DNA from: Trematomus loennbergii
Taxonomy: Eukaryota > Chordata > Actinopteri > Perciformes > Nototheniidae
Assembly: GCA_012861695.1 (NCBI GenBank)
Contig: JAAOOA010000028.1
Span: forward strand, 13,680,173 to 13,744,172
Direction of reading: 5' to 3'
DNA length: 64,000 nt
The first letter of the stretch is position 1. Each line of letters opens with the position of its first letter. The translations under genes and the position numbers were made by a program. The notes beneath the pieces were generated by a model. That model ran no database searches and was not told the origin of the DNA. It saw nothing but the letters and a program-made list of their open reading frames with translations. Positions 1 through 22,900 of this stretch are shown piece after piece.

Positions 1-2260
1 GGCTGTCGAGTCACATGGAGCTCCTGCTTACATTTTTTTTCTTTTTTCTGTTTATGATTTTTACATTTTTAGCACTTCAGTGTAACCGTACTAGCAAGTT
101 CCACCACAGCTTTTGTTTTAAAACAGATATTTTTATCCTCTTTGTTTCTGTGTATTGGTCAGTAAACTGTACCACTAGTCATTCACGTTCTTTGAATATT
201 AGTTTGATCTATCTCCGTCACTTTTCATGTCGAGTTAATCAGTCTCTCACCAGCACTTAGGAATATTTTCAGGGGTGCACTCTTCCATATACTGACGGGT
301 TCTTAAAGGTTGGCGTTGTGAAGTACAGGTTTGTGTTTTCGTCATGGCTTTAGCGGGAGGGCTCGTATGGTTGGGTATTTTGCTGGAACGTGTAGTGGGA
401 GCGGTGAGCTGAGATGTTTAAACGTCTCCTGGAAGTCTTTCAGAGCAGGTCAGGGAACTGGACAATTGAATGATGTGGGGCAGTTTATACTCTGCTCATA
501 CTAACAAGAACATGACTTTAAACTAACAGGAAAACTCCAGATGATGTCAGATCTGAACCTGGGAGTGGAGTGTTTCACTAAACAGCAGCTTTGCAAGTTT
601 GTCTGCCTGCTTTGGGGTTCTGCGTGTATGTGCATGTGATGTTTGTGAGTGCAAGTCGGCATGTTCGGACGCCTGTTGACAGATCTGGGTTCAGCTTTGA
701 CTTTTACTGCATACAGTAATACCTTTGCTTTTATGACAAGAATCAGTCTTTGGAAGACTAGTTTTAAACTGGACGCCTTTCTTTCTGTCGATGTAGAAAT
801 ACTTATTTTTGTAGATTTCATCCGTCTTTATCCTCTGTACAGATAATAATCTTAATCATTCTGTTTTAGAAGTGCTTTCACAGTTTGAGCAGTGAATCAA
901 CATGAGCCAGGCTGGAGTTATATGTTACGGTTTTTTTTTGACTGCATCCCCTGGGCCTGTAGGGAGGTACTCATTCAAATTGGATACACACAATAGAAAG
1001 TCAAATCAGAAAAAGACATGAGAACTGTCTCAATTCCTTACTTCTCTTGATGGATACGATCTGAGGTTAGTTGGAGTTAGAAGCACCCTTTTATGATTAA
1101 GGCTTTTTATGAATCGCACACACACACGGCAAAATATAAAACACTGTCTTAAACATTGAGCTTTTTTCACCAATCTGCAGGACTTCTGCTGGTGTTGAGG
1201 GTTTGGGATTCTGTACTCAAAACTCCCGATCAACGTTTATGTAGCTACCTCCTTCTGCCCTGAATGTTTATGTAGCTACCTCCTTCTGCCCTGAACTGAT
1301 ATAGTTTCCTGAGATGAGCACAAAGTTTGAACATTGTTTTTGTTTGCCGCACTGAAGCAAGGTGACTGAGTCCCTCCGGCCTGGGTGTGCTTTTCCTGCA
1401 TTAATGCGTGTGTTGTCTCCTATATAACTGAAATATGAAACATCACAGCTGATCTGAAGATGTAATGCAATACTGTGAAATGACTAATATAAATGTTGGC
1501 AGATGTCAGATTGATCTGTGCTAGGCTTGGTTTCCCAAAAAGAACTTGCAATGAAATCAATTTTCGCTACAGCCTCTATTCTTCAGGGTGTGATTCAGAT
1601 TTCAAGGTTGGAAAAATAACTCAAAATGATTCCCATCGCTATTAATTCCTACTTTTTGGAATTAAAAGCAAATCCAGCTGTGATTTGTGCTAAGCTACTT
1701 TTGGGAACCCTCGCCTCGATTCTTGTGGAATCTGTTCCTTTTAAATCTGTGTGAACTTCTCAGTCAGCATGTCCGGGAGTCAGGTGGCAAAAAGACTTAA
1801 GGGCAAGCCGATAACTGACTACTGCTAGATACAAATGTAAATGTTTTAAACCGCAGTTTAATCATGTATCATTTTACTGTTTGAGTTTTTAGTCCTGGAT
1901 GTAGAGGAAAGGCGAGACAGGAAAAGTGTATTAAACATGTTGGCCAAAGCATTTCTGGACTGAGACCTTTTCTTTTTGTTGTGGGTTACCGGGGTATTCA
2001 CCCGGGTGCCAATAGCATCTGACTTATAAGGTGTATATATATTTCCAAAAGAATCAACAATAGTTTAAATGTTTTATTTTTCAATACTAAATCACAGTAG
2101 CTTCTTTCCTACCAAATCTGTTTAAACATGATTTAATACATGTTGAAAATCTATCAAAGGGACATTCTCTACCTTGTAGAAGTGTCTTGAGGACAAATTG
2201 AACCTCTACAATACAACTTTAAATAATTGTAGCCCAACATTAACACGGAAAGGAAATAGA
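1..2260. other. Intergenic region left of ap2m1, no recognised gene
   Basis: No exon with recognisable protein content was found on either strand. The open frames here are short and have no family resemblance. The stretch holds a two-copy 31-bp tandem repeat at 1232-1293 and one doubtful plus-strand terminal-exon candidate at 1767-1828, listed under findings. It may include the 3' UTR of a gene lying to the left, which cannot be decided from the window. Confidence 0.5.
1232..1293. repeat. Two-copy 31-bp tandem repeat
   Basis: Two adjacent copies of a 31-base unit (1232-1262 and 1263-1293) differ by a single base (AACG versus AATG at the unit start). It is a simple local duplication with no sign of coding. 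Confidence 0.9.
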
Positions 2261-2279
2261 GTTGGTTACATAGTCAGAT

Positions 2280-2285
2280 TTTATT
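2280..2285 (-). terminator. ap2m1: Candidate poly(A) signal of ap2m1
   Basis: TTTATT on the plus strand reads AATAAA on the minus strand, about 960 bases downstream of the ap2m1 stop codon. It is the last canonical signal before unrelated sequence. If used, the 3' UTR spans about 3245 down to 2260; this stretch also holds a GGT-rich run near 3100-3120 and G runs near 3215 and 3235. Confidence 0.5.
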
Positions 2286-3245
2286 GGACAGAACGGTCAC
2301 CAGGGCTACAAACATGAAGAGGCAGACAGTGACCAGGGGGAGACCTCACCCCACTGCACACACACTGATTTCCCCCAAACACATATTTGAATCAAACCAG
2401 TGTGACAAAGTAGATCTCAGGACGTTGGGGTCACAGACTAGCTCATCGGGATGATGTTCAGACCGCAAAACTGGAATGATCCCTTTTTCTTTAATGTTGC
2501 TCACTAGTATTGGAAAAATAGCAAGGGGGGAAAAAAAACAATACACTCTCCAGAAAGTACAAAAACAGTTCAGCCACTATCAATTCATTGTCTTTTTGAA
2601 ACATCCCTAAGAGACTTTGAAATGAGACTTTTGATCCAAATTGACTAAATAACACGGATCAATATCAATCAGTCCACAATACACAATCAGTCAATGCACC
2701 TGGACCTTAAAGGGTAGACTCTACTGAGACAGAAGTTCATATCCAGGGACTATCAGGACTCATTTAGCACCACAACAGCTACCAATCATCTTACCGGGGA
2801 TTCCCTCTAGGACTTCTAACGTAACTGGAGAGTAGATAGTGGAATAATAACACTGAATAAACACAAGAGAGCGACCCTGAGGGACACCCAGAGGTGCCTC
2901 AGTCCCCCTCCCTCTGGCCCCCACCTGCATCACGTCTTGTTTCGGACACCAGTTGGTTTACAGGTTTTTACTCGTCACTACGAGATATATACGGTACAAT
3001 GGTTCACATTTTGCATATATCTGTGCAGTATATCATATTTACTTCATTTCATACGATGTCAATTCAATCTCCAACACCTGGTTAGGAAGGGGTGAGAAGG
3101 TGGTGGTGGTGGTGGGGGTGTATGAGAGGAGGAGCTATAAGGATTGTAGGGAGGAGAGAGAGTCAAAGTAGGAAGGGGCAGGAGAAAAAATCTTTAACAG
3201 GATAGAGGGTAGGGGGGGGGTCAGTTCGCTGCCGGGGGGGGGGCT

Positions 3246-13780
<10,535 letters not shown>

Positions 13781-15169
13781 CTGCAGGAAGGAAACAGGGA
13801 AAGAGAAAAAAGGGATGTTTAAGAAGGGAAAGCAGTGAAAAGTGAGGGAGTGACCAACAGTACAGGGAAGCACTTGTCCCTCACATCCACTTTTCCTGTC
13901 TCTCTTTCTCTCTCACACACACACATCACTCTATTGCCAATTGAATATACCCTGCAGCTGCCCCACTGTGGTGACTCATTTTAGCTGTGTGCATGTGCAT
14001 ACACACATCATCAATCCCTTTGATAAAGGCTGAGGAGACTCCACTACCACCACCCACACTACAGTCAAATCCTCGTTTCTGTACAAAGTAAGATTAACAG
14101 CAGATTAGCAGCCACCAGTTTGGAGCAGGATGTCACCAAGTAGCCAGCTACAAATCTGTTGCTCTTACTGGGTTGCCTTTTACTCGCAGGTGTAAATCTG
14201 GTAATGACATCTCAAGTAAGATTAAACCTAAAGACACCTTCATTCATCTCATTTAGAGGCAGTGCAGCTGTTGTAGTAGCTTGCTTGTGTCTAAGACAAA
14301 TACAATCATAGCAGTTTCTTCTAATTCAAGAATGAAGCTTCTGGACATGCTTGAAATTCCTCGAAGACAGAGGCCAGATAACTTACACACACGGCGGACA
14401 GAGGAAGTATACAACACAACCATGTCCAAGATGATAACATAATGTCACCATAAAGACTTGACCGGGTCGTGACCGAATAATTCGTGCACAAGACATGAGC
14501 GGTTTTAATCGCCCTTTTATTGGTCGAAGTAAGATGTCTGCTCACTCGGGCCATTTCCTAACGTTCATACATTTTTCATATTGTCTAATGTCTCGTCGAC
14601 GGATGGGGACATGTTTGCTTGTACCACTTGGTTTTAAGCTTTCTTAAGTGGCTACAATACTGATGGAGACTTGACCTTCAGCTCAAAGTGATGGAGAATA
14701 GACCAAGTGAGAGGTAGCTAGCTAATTTAGCTTACGATAGCAGGCTAGTTGGCGGTGGTGTTCAGCGAAGCAGCGTTGAGCCGTGCGGAATTTTAAATGG
14801 ACTTCCGGTGAAGAAAACCAGACCTGTTGAGGACCATTTCACACGCAATACTATTAATTAACTACAACATACACATTATAAATGTAAACGTATAACACCT
14901 ACTGTTCACAAATACATCAACCCGTTAAGAGAGTACATACATTGTATACTGTGTGCTTTTATATTTAGTAGAAAAGAAGCCTCTAGTCGGTTAGCATAGT
15001 ACCTGCCGCTGCTAGCTTGACGTTAGCTAACAGAGCGGCAGCTAACAATGCTAATGCTAGCATCGAACGCGATTGTAACAGTTTCCCCGGCTTCCAGAAA
15101 CGTTTATCTCGCTACAGTTGATCATTTTTGACGAGAAACGTGTTACCGTCTCGACTATGGTGAACTTAC

Positions 15170-15340
15170 CCCAGTTCTCTCACGAACGCCACCAGTCTTT
15201 CGCTCCCGTTTGTCCTCGGATATAGCTTATTCCAGGTTCCAGTCGCTTCCCAGTTCACACACCCGCTAATTCCGCTCCTTCCTCCCGGTTCTCTGATAGC
15301 TGTCAGCTGACCCACCGTCCTTACGCACAGCCGTTCCGTT
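15170..15340 (-). promoter_or_regulatory. ap2m1: Probable ap2m1 promoter region and untranslated exon 1
   Basis: On the minus strand GAGAACTGGG is followed by a strong GTAAGTTC donor, with the exon's low end at 15170. The flanking 15150-15400 stretch is richer in CpG and GC than its surroundings, as expected for a housekeeping promoter. The 5' end of the exon is not visible. The dvl3 poly(A) signal candidate lies only about 350-400 bases beyond, so the two genes are closely packed. Confidence 0.55.
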
Positions 15341-15692
15341 GTGACAGGAAAAGGCGCGGCTGGAGCGATGTGTAAACCGCACCCAGGCCCTGTTATGATA
15401 AGCTACACAGGCTACTGGTCAATTATTTGTTTCAGGGTTAACTATACAGTGCAGCACGGGGGCTTGCCCTCTTTTGAAAATTGACTTTCCGGAGAATGTT
15501 GGCACCAATCCAACTTGTTTCATTAAATGTTGAATAACACATTTAGTCTCTCCTAAACTCCCACCTTCTGTGAATGTGCAAAAATCCTAATTTCCTTGAA
15601 TGCAAAAATAAAATGTGTTTATCCTTAAAACTATGTTGTGTGGGTGGTCTTGGTGAATCCTGTCCTGCAGAGTCCATCTGATTCAACACTTC

Positions 15693-15698
15693 TTTATT
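15693..15698 (-). terminator. dvl3: Candidate poly(A) signal of dvl3
   Basis: TTTATT on the plus strand is AATAAA on the minus strand, about 1.28 kb past the dvl3 stop. The intervening 3' UTR holds a C-run plus CA repeat at 15846-15883. A nearer signal could be used instead. Confidence 0.4.
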
Positions 15699-15845
15699 TT
15701 TTTTGTCCAAGTTGAATTAAACCATCTCTCTACAGGAGTTTTCCCCCCTTCTATAACCACAGGGACATTTTTGCCTAGTGTCATTTAGTTCTAAAGCCAG
15801 TCTAAATGTACACTGACAAGGCTGATCACTTGCACACAACCACAT

Positions 15846-15883
15846 CCCCCCCCCCCCCACCCACACACACACACACACACACA
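15846..15883. repeat. Poly-C tract followed by (AC)n
   Basis: Thirteen consecutive C at 15846-15858, then a short CA run to 15883, inside the probable dvl3 3' UTR. Read on the mRNA strand this is (GT)n followed by poly-G. Confidence 0.9.
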
Positions 15884-16976
15884 TCTGTGCACCAGATTGC
15901 CTAACCTTCACATTCCTAATCTTGGACAGTCTGGAATCCACTGCCTTTGAAATGCAAACATGACCCCGGTTAACTTGAAAAAAAAAACACAGGATTTAAA
16001 AATACTGCTTAACAAGCATATGCACACACACACACTAAATAAAAACATAACAACGAAGCAAAGTTAAGTCAAAAACTATATTTATAAATAAAAAGAAATT
16101 TTTCCTTGATAAAAGAGTAGTGTGAAAGACATGGTAAGAAATATTTCCCGACTATACATTATCACAAGACAGAGTCTTAAAATGCTCTGGTTGACAGATG
16201 AAAATGCAGCTGTGTAGTGTAAAAAATTACTCTTTAAGCTGAATGCTCATGTTTAGATTGTAAAATGAAACTAGTTGTGACCAACTACGTATATAAAAAA
16301 CAAATGCATTCTTACAGTTAGAAGGACTTCGGTTCTTTTGCACTACATACACATGTATCCATTTCTTTCTCTCTTAAGTCAAGCAAACATTTTAAAAGTC
16401 TGAATAAGGTTAACAGTTAGTGTTCATCTGAGCTTTTTTTTCTTTGTTAGGAGGTCAGCAGGGGTGAATTGAAAGAACGGAAGGAGGGAAGAGGCTTCTT
16501 TCTCGCAGTTTTTGACGTGTACAGGGGGGGGAGGACAGAGTGTGTTAGATAAGGGAGGCAGGCAGAGGGAAGAGTGAAGAGAACAAATGAAAAACATCCA
16601 TGTAGAAAACGCTGAGTCATTTTCCCCAGCTGTCCAATTCCACCGCCTCCCTTCCTCTCTTGCTCTTTGTCCTCACGCAAACTCTTCCCCCACTGAAGAG
16701 GGGTAACTCAGAAAGGCGCTTTGGTTCCATCTTGAGCGAGGGGGCTTCTTCACTGAAGAAAGTATTGTCTCTACTACTAGGAAGAAAAGCACAAGGGAGG
16801 AGGAACATTTTCTCTCAACATACACAACAGTGTTGGTTCCACTTCTGCTTTTAGGAGAGTGGAATCAAGGCCTTGGGTTACAGCTTTTGCAATCTTCCCT
16901 CCCTCCGGTTCTTCCCAGTCTCATAATGACACGGAAAGCCCAATCTGCTACTTTTGTTATCGGCCTACAACCTTCG

Positions 16977-19900
16977 TTACATCACATCAACAAAGAATTC
17001 TCCGGCATTGCCCACCGCCATGCGCAGAGACTGGCGTGAGGCAGTGAGCTCAGGGGGCACGGTGGTGAGCTCTCTGCCTGGAGGGGCGCCAGGTGCAGAT
17101 GTAGAGAGATGTGGGGGCTGGGGGGGCAGCCCGGGGGGGCCGTAGACAAGGCCCTGAGCGTAGGCTATTGAGTGGGAGTTGGCACTGCGGTGGCTGACAG
17201 AGCTACGGATGCTGCGCTCACTAGGGGGGCCACTGAGCGCTCACTGGGAGCTCGGTGGCTCCTGATCTCATTTTCACTGCCACTGCCGTTGGACTTCTTC
17301 CCCTCATTCTTACTGCAGTTAGAGCCGCTGCTTCCTGTAGAAACAAGAAAGAATATTAATAATATTAGTGTGTAATTAACTGACACTTTGCATTTATTTT
17401 AAAGCAGTGACCTACATGAGCCTCTCACCCACCCATCTGTTCGCCATTGAAGTGACGCAGTACTGACCCAGTTAGTGGGAGACTCTCAGGAGAGATGCAT
17501 GACTAATGTAGACACGCTCACCAAGCATTCACTGCCTTTCAGAGGCCAAACAGCCCAGCCATTACTGAAGGCAATTAAATGTTTTCATTTTATTACCACA
17601 AAATAGCCTGCTTGCTTTAGAGGAAGTTCTCTAGGCTGATTAATTTAAAACCATAACCATGTCTACGCTAAAAGGAACCTTCTAACATTATAAGAAGCAT
17701 GCTTGTTGTCATCAAACCCACATACGTATGAAAATATATTTTATCTAACGTCTTTAGATAGGGTGTTTTGGAATCAGCTTAGCCCAGACTATGAGGACTA
17801 GAGAAAGATTCCATAAAAAGCAATTAAATTCACAGTATATCAACTCTAATGTGAATGTTGTACCCTGTTTAACTATTCAGCAGTATATTCAATGGTAGTG
17901 TGCAAAAACAGAATAAAGACTGGACATCTGTGGTGTTTTGCGTAGCCAGTGGGCCCAGCTGTTGTTGGTCATTGAATATCTCCACTGCGTATGCAAATAG
18001 TTTCTGGTTTTCTATTTCTAAGCATGTTAAACACACAAATAAAACATGTAAATAAGGCTGCTTTGGAGCTGTTTGATGACATATTTGTTCACGCTTGAAA
18101 GGGCTCTTTGAAGAAAGCTCATTTAAACAAGCCGACAGACCTATAACTCTTTAGAAAGTGTGGCTTTGGATAAAACGGTAAACAACATCTCAAAACAGGG
18201 TATATGCAGGAATCCTGAAGTCAAATGTAATACCTTTTAAGACCTTTTAAGACCCTTTCCATAAATGTTAAGACCTCATCGCCACTTCGAGTGTTAACCG
18301 GTTACATTGGCGACACACTTTACCTCACATTTACTATATACAGTATTGATTGTCCTTCCTCCTTATCTTCCAACCATTTGGACGCAAACTTGCATTTCCC
18401 CATAACGATGTTGTTTAACAACCGGCGTAAACGGAGCTTCGCGTGCTATCAAGCAGTGAGCGTGCGATGTCCTGTTCAGATGACGTCAAATCCAACGGGA
18501 TGCCATAAATAAACTACAAAGAATCACACTACACACCTACGCAATGATTACATTCAGGCACACTGTAGAATACAACCTCTTTGGACAATTTATATACTTA
18601 TTGAAAACAAGCTACAAATGTAACACCTTGGAAAATGCCTTTAATACTTTTTAATAGCCTTAATTTTCGCTAAATTGATTTATCAACTTTTAATACTTTT
18701 TAAGACCCCACGGACACCCTGCAAAATGAAACTCAGCCAAAGTCTATGCTTCTGTAGACTTGAAAAGGGATTAAATAAATATTGTAATATTGAATTTTAA
18801 AAGCTCAAGGACGAGGATGTCTTTGAAACCAAGCTGCACAACATAGTGTTTGCAGAACATCAATTGAATAATTGGGAAGAGGAATTTCCAGGCAGTGCCT
18901 ACAGACATTTTTATAAATGTTTCCAACATGAAACTGACATGGTTTCGACCTCACTGTGGTGCTGTTTTATGAGAAGGAGCAAAATACAAACTTTAAAAAC
19001 AGACACGTTTTAAGTCTATAGGGGTGACTGTTTTGATATGGCATTTATTTTCTATTCCACCAATTCTCACTGATCTGTTCCACTCACCGCTGTGCTGGCT
19101 TCCTGCGCTGCCAGCGCCTGGTCCACCATGGAGGGGCTGCTGCATGTCGTACGGGTGTGGGATGGGGAACTGATAGGGCAGAGTCATGGGCCAGGGGGCC
19201 GCCCCGGGATGAGGCAGAGGGGGAGAGTGTCCTGATCTGAAGCACCCCCACTTGAACCATCATGGTCGTGCAGAGAAAGATGAGTCATGTCTAGGGGAGA
19301 AGAAGAAAAAAACAGATTTAGTTTTCCACAGTGATACACCACTGATGAACTTGTTATTTGTGCTATAGGTTTAGCTTCCACTTACTGCCACAGAGGTCCC
19401 CGAAGACGTAGTAGCACTGTTCAGAGAAGGTGATCTTGTTGACGGTGTGTCGGATGAAGCCGGCCTTCAGCAGGTTGCTGGCGTATTTACGGGATTCTCT
19501 GCGATCTGAGAAACCTTCTACATGATGGAAGAGCCAGTCCACCACATCAGAGCCTGAGGACACAAAGACACACACGTTTTAGGTACCGTTTTTTTTTACT
19601 CATCACATTGGAAACATTTCCTGATATAAAAAATATTATTTGAATCAGCTAGGTTTATGTGACAATTTGAATCTGTTTAGGTTAGCAATGAAGCCGTATC
19701 AGAAAACACTTATTTTATGATATTCAACTTTATATAAGATAAAAACAGTAAATCTTGATATCAAAGAGGTTGAAAAGAGCATTCTCTGCCATTTTTGCAA
19801 CTTTTTTCACAACAATAGGAGATAATTTTATCTCAAGTTATCATTGCAGATCAACATTATTTGGATGGTTATTGTTCATTCTGAATTCATAAAACAGGCT

Positions 19901-22900
19901 TTCACTGAGACACACCATTTCTAAATACTGAACAAGTGCATGCATACTGATGAAGTCAATAACAAATGCTGGATCATGCCCTTTGCTTTAACAGACATAC
20001 CGATGAAGGCGTTAGCGATGGTTATCTTGAGCCACATCCTGTCCCGCACCTCCAGACCTGACTCTGCGCAGGCCATGGCCTTAGCAACTGTTGCCATGTC
20101 GCTGTGGATTGAGAGGTGGAAGTCATCGAATCCTGGGAAAGAAGGACACCATTGAGTGAAAACAAATCAAACTCCCACACATTTTTGTTTTGTTTTCCAT
20201 AAACTTAGTGAAAGCCCAGCCACAAGCTGTAAGCGTATCTCTGACAACACCAGAAACGATTTGGAATTTGCCTCATAATATTTGGCTTCCTGTGGTTTGG
20301 ACTGCAATGCGACCCTTGTTATTTCTCGATTATGAATCAGACCGATTAGGCTGGATCTTTGTTTGAGTAAGACTTCAACTGAGCAGGCCTTCACAAAACT
20401 CCAAGAAAAGTCTGATCATAATAAATGATATGTTCTCCGTAAAACACTACCAGACTGAACATCTTTTGGGATTTTTGTTTTACATTTGGTTTAATATTGT
20501 ATGCATATAGATTTTCACATTTTAAATAACTTGTAAACAAGCAGAAGTGAACAAAGGAATACATTTATAAATCTTCAAATTCTTATAAACATTTCAACAC
20601 ACCAATACTATTTGCTATTGGTTGGAATATCCACATAAACTGGACTTCCCTTTGATGTTTTAGAATAATGCCGTGTTGTCCATGACAGATTTCTCCCTGT
20701 ATGATTGTTGAACACTGGTGTAAAACGTGTAGAAAGAAGGCTTAAAACTCGCACACTGTTGTTTAAAATTGCAGACATTCTTTTCTCCTTATTAACGTCT
20801 TTGGTTCAACTTAAAAAACCTCCTGGCAACAAAAATGTTGGCCAATTATCCAAAGTAAATGAAAAATGAAGCAAAAAAACATAAATTGTAGCCATAAATG
20901 TGATAATGTGAAACGTATGTTCAATCTGAGGGGGGAAATGACAACAAATTTAAATCATGTGGATTATGTCAAGAAAGTGTGTTGTGCGAGGAGAGATTTT
21001 TCTCCAGAAAGAAAGAAGAAACTCCCCGTCCTTCCAAAGATTACAGAGAAGATGATAGTTGTGAGTTATGAGTTAGTTTTCACAAGAGTTATTGAGCAGA
21101 TGGAAGTTGTGAGGCTGAACTCAGTCAAATCTGGAGCAGAGAGAAGTTGCAGGAATGCAGAGAGAGGGCAGGGCCACACTTTACACAGAAACCCTCTCTC
21201 ACGTCTCAGAAAGATACTTGGGAGATTGGAAAGGGGGAACTCTAAAATGTGAGCTGAATGTGCAAAAAGTGAAATCCTGAAATATTAACAATATATATGT
21301 TGCCTTGTATCAGATGTATGTACTGTGAATAATGAATTATCTATATCAAAAACATGCTGTAGAACCGTCTCTTTAAAAATAATAATAAAACAAATTAAAA
21401 ACATGGAATGTGATAAAAAAAATTATCTACCTAGAAACAAAAGGACAGTAAGTAAATGTATTATAAGAGCAAAGTATTTTTCTTAAGAAATAAGTTTGTA
21501 GTTGATAAGCCCTAAAAAGTGGCAGCAGGGGGGCGTGACTCACTCTCAGTCTCAGGGATGGAGCTGCTGATGGAGGAGCTGGTGGAGGTGACGGTGCTCA
21601 TGGAGGGGCTCATGCCATACGCAGGGTAAACCCCCGTCATGGCCGCCGTGTGGGACACCCACGCTGCTGGATCAATGGGTCGGATCGGCTCACCTGTTTA
21701 ATACAATGTAGGGTTAGCTAAACCAATTTGTCTGCATGTAGTTATTTGATTGAAATGAAAAGAGAAAAAGAGGAGACGAACACTCACTCCTCGGCAGAGC
21801 GAAGCAGCCCCGGGGGTTTGGGTCCCAGCACTTGGCCACAGTCAGAGTTATGGGGCTGGAGGTAAACACAGACACAGAATATCATCAGCTTCAACTTTAT
21901 TAGGATTCAGTCATGTCCTTGTTTTGCACCTGGGTTTTACAGATTTCTACGCTTCTATGTATTAATGTTTGCCAGATTGCTGCTTACCCTGGCTTATGCA
22001 CTATATCCCTCAGTACTCGCACTGCGTCGTCATTGCTCATGTTCTCGAAATTAATTTCATTCACCTGCAGGGAAAAAAAAGGAATTTAAACATATATTTG
22101 CAGAAAATGTATTATGAGAAACAAAAGATTGACCTTTCACTAAACTGATGTATTTGCTTACAAGCGGTATAAACGCTTGACAGAGTTACCATTATTCCAT
22201 TACATTCCACTACACAAAGCCATTAGTGGGACTGGCAGTGTTCAACATGGCGTAACATATTAGAATTTGGAAGAGGCTTTGAAATAATGAAAAAGTAAAA
22301 TGACCATTAGAGCCATAAACACAGCTGACTGATTTAGGCTCACACAGTATATTATAATGCGATTGAGATTACATAGGTGGGAGTGAGACGGAAAACTATG
22401 GGAATAGTGTTGATATACTGCCACATGCATTCATTGTGTTAATCAAAGTTGAGATTTTTTTTTAATCATACACACAAGTGCATCTGAATTAAAAACACTT
22501 TAATTGGTCTCACATTACAAAGTGTTTTCAGTCCACTGCAGGCACTGGGACTGAACCCAAACACAGCATCACAGCCCCTACCCACACACACTTTCCTGGT
22601 TCATGTCCCAGGTATGCAGAGACACACATTTTCCATCCTCTTTGTCTGTGTGTCTCTCTCACTCATTCTTACACACACACACGCAGACACACACCTGCAA
22701 CAGCATGTCCCCGGGCTCTATGCGTCCGTCTGCAGCCACGGCTCCTCCCTTCATGATGGAGCCGATGTAGATTCCTCCATCTCCCCTTTCATTACTCTGA
22801 CCCACAATACTGATGCCCAGGAAGTTGTACTTCTCTGTGAAAAGGAGAGAAACAGGGAAAGTGTATTCAAGAATGAAGTGAAGCAGTGGTCAAACCAGTA

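Noticed and set aside
20866..21252. 128-codon plus-strand frame inside a dvl3 intron
   Set aside because: No recognised domain, antisense within an intron between exons at 21544 and 20132, AT-rich start region, and no splice or promoter context.
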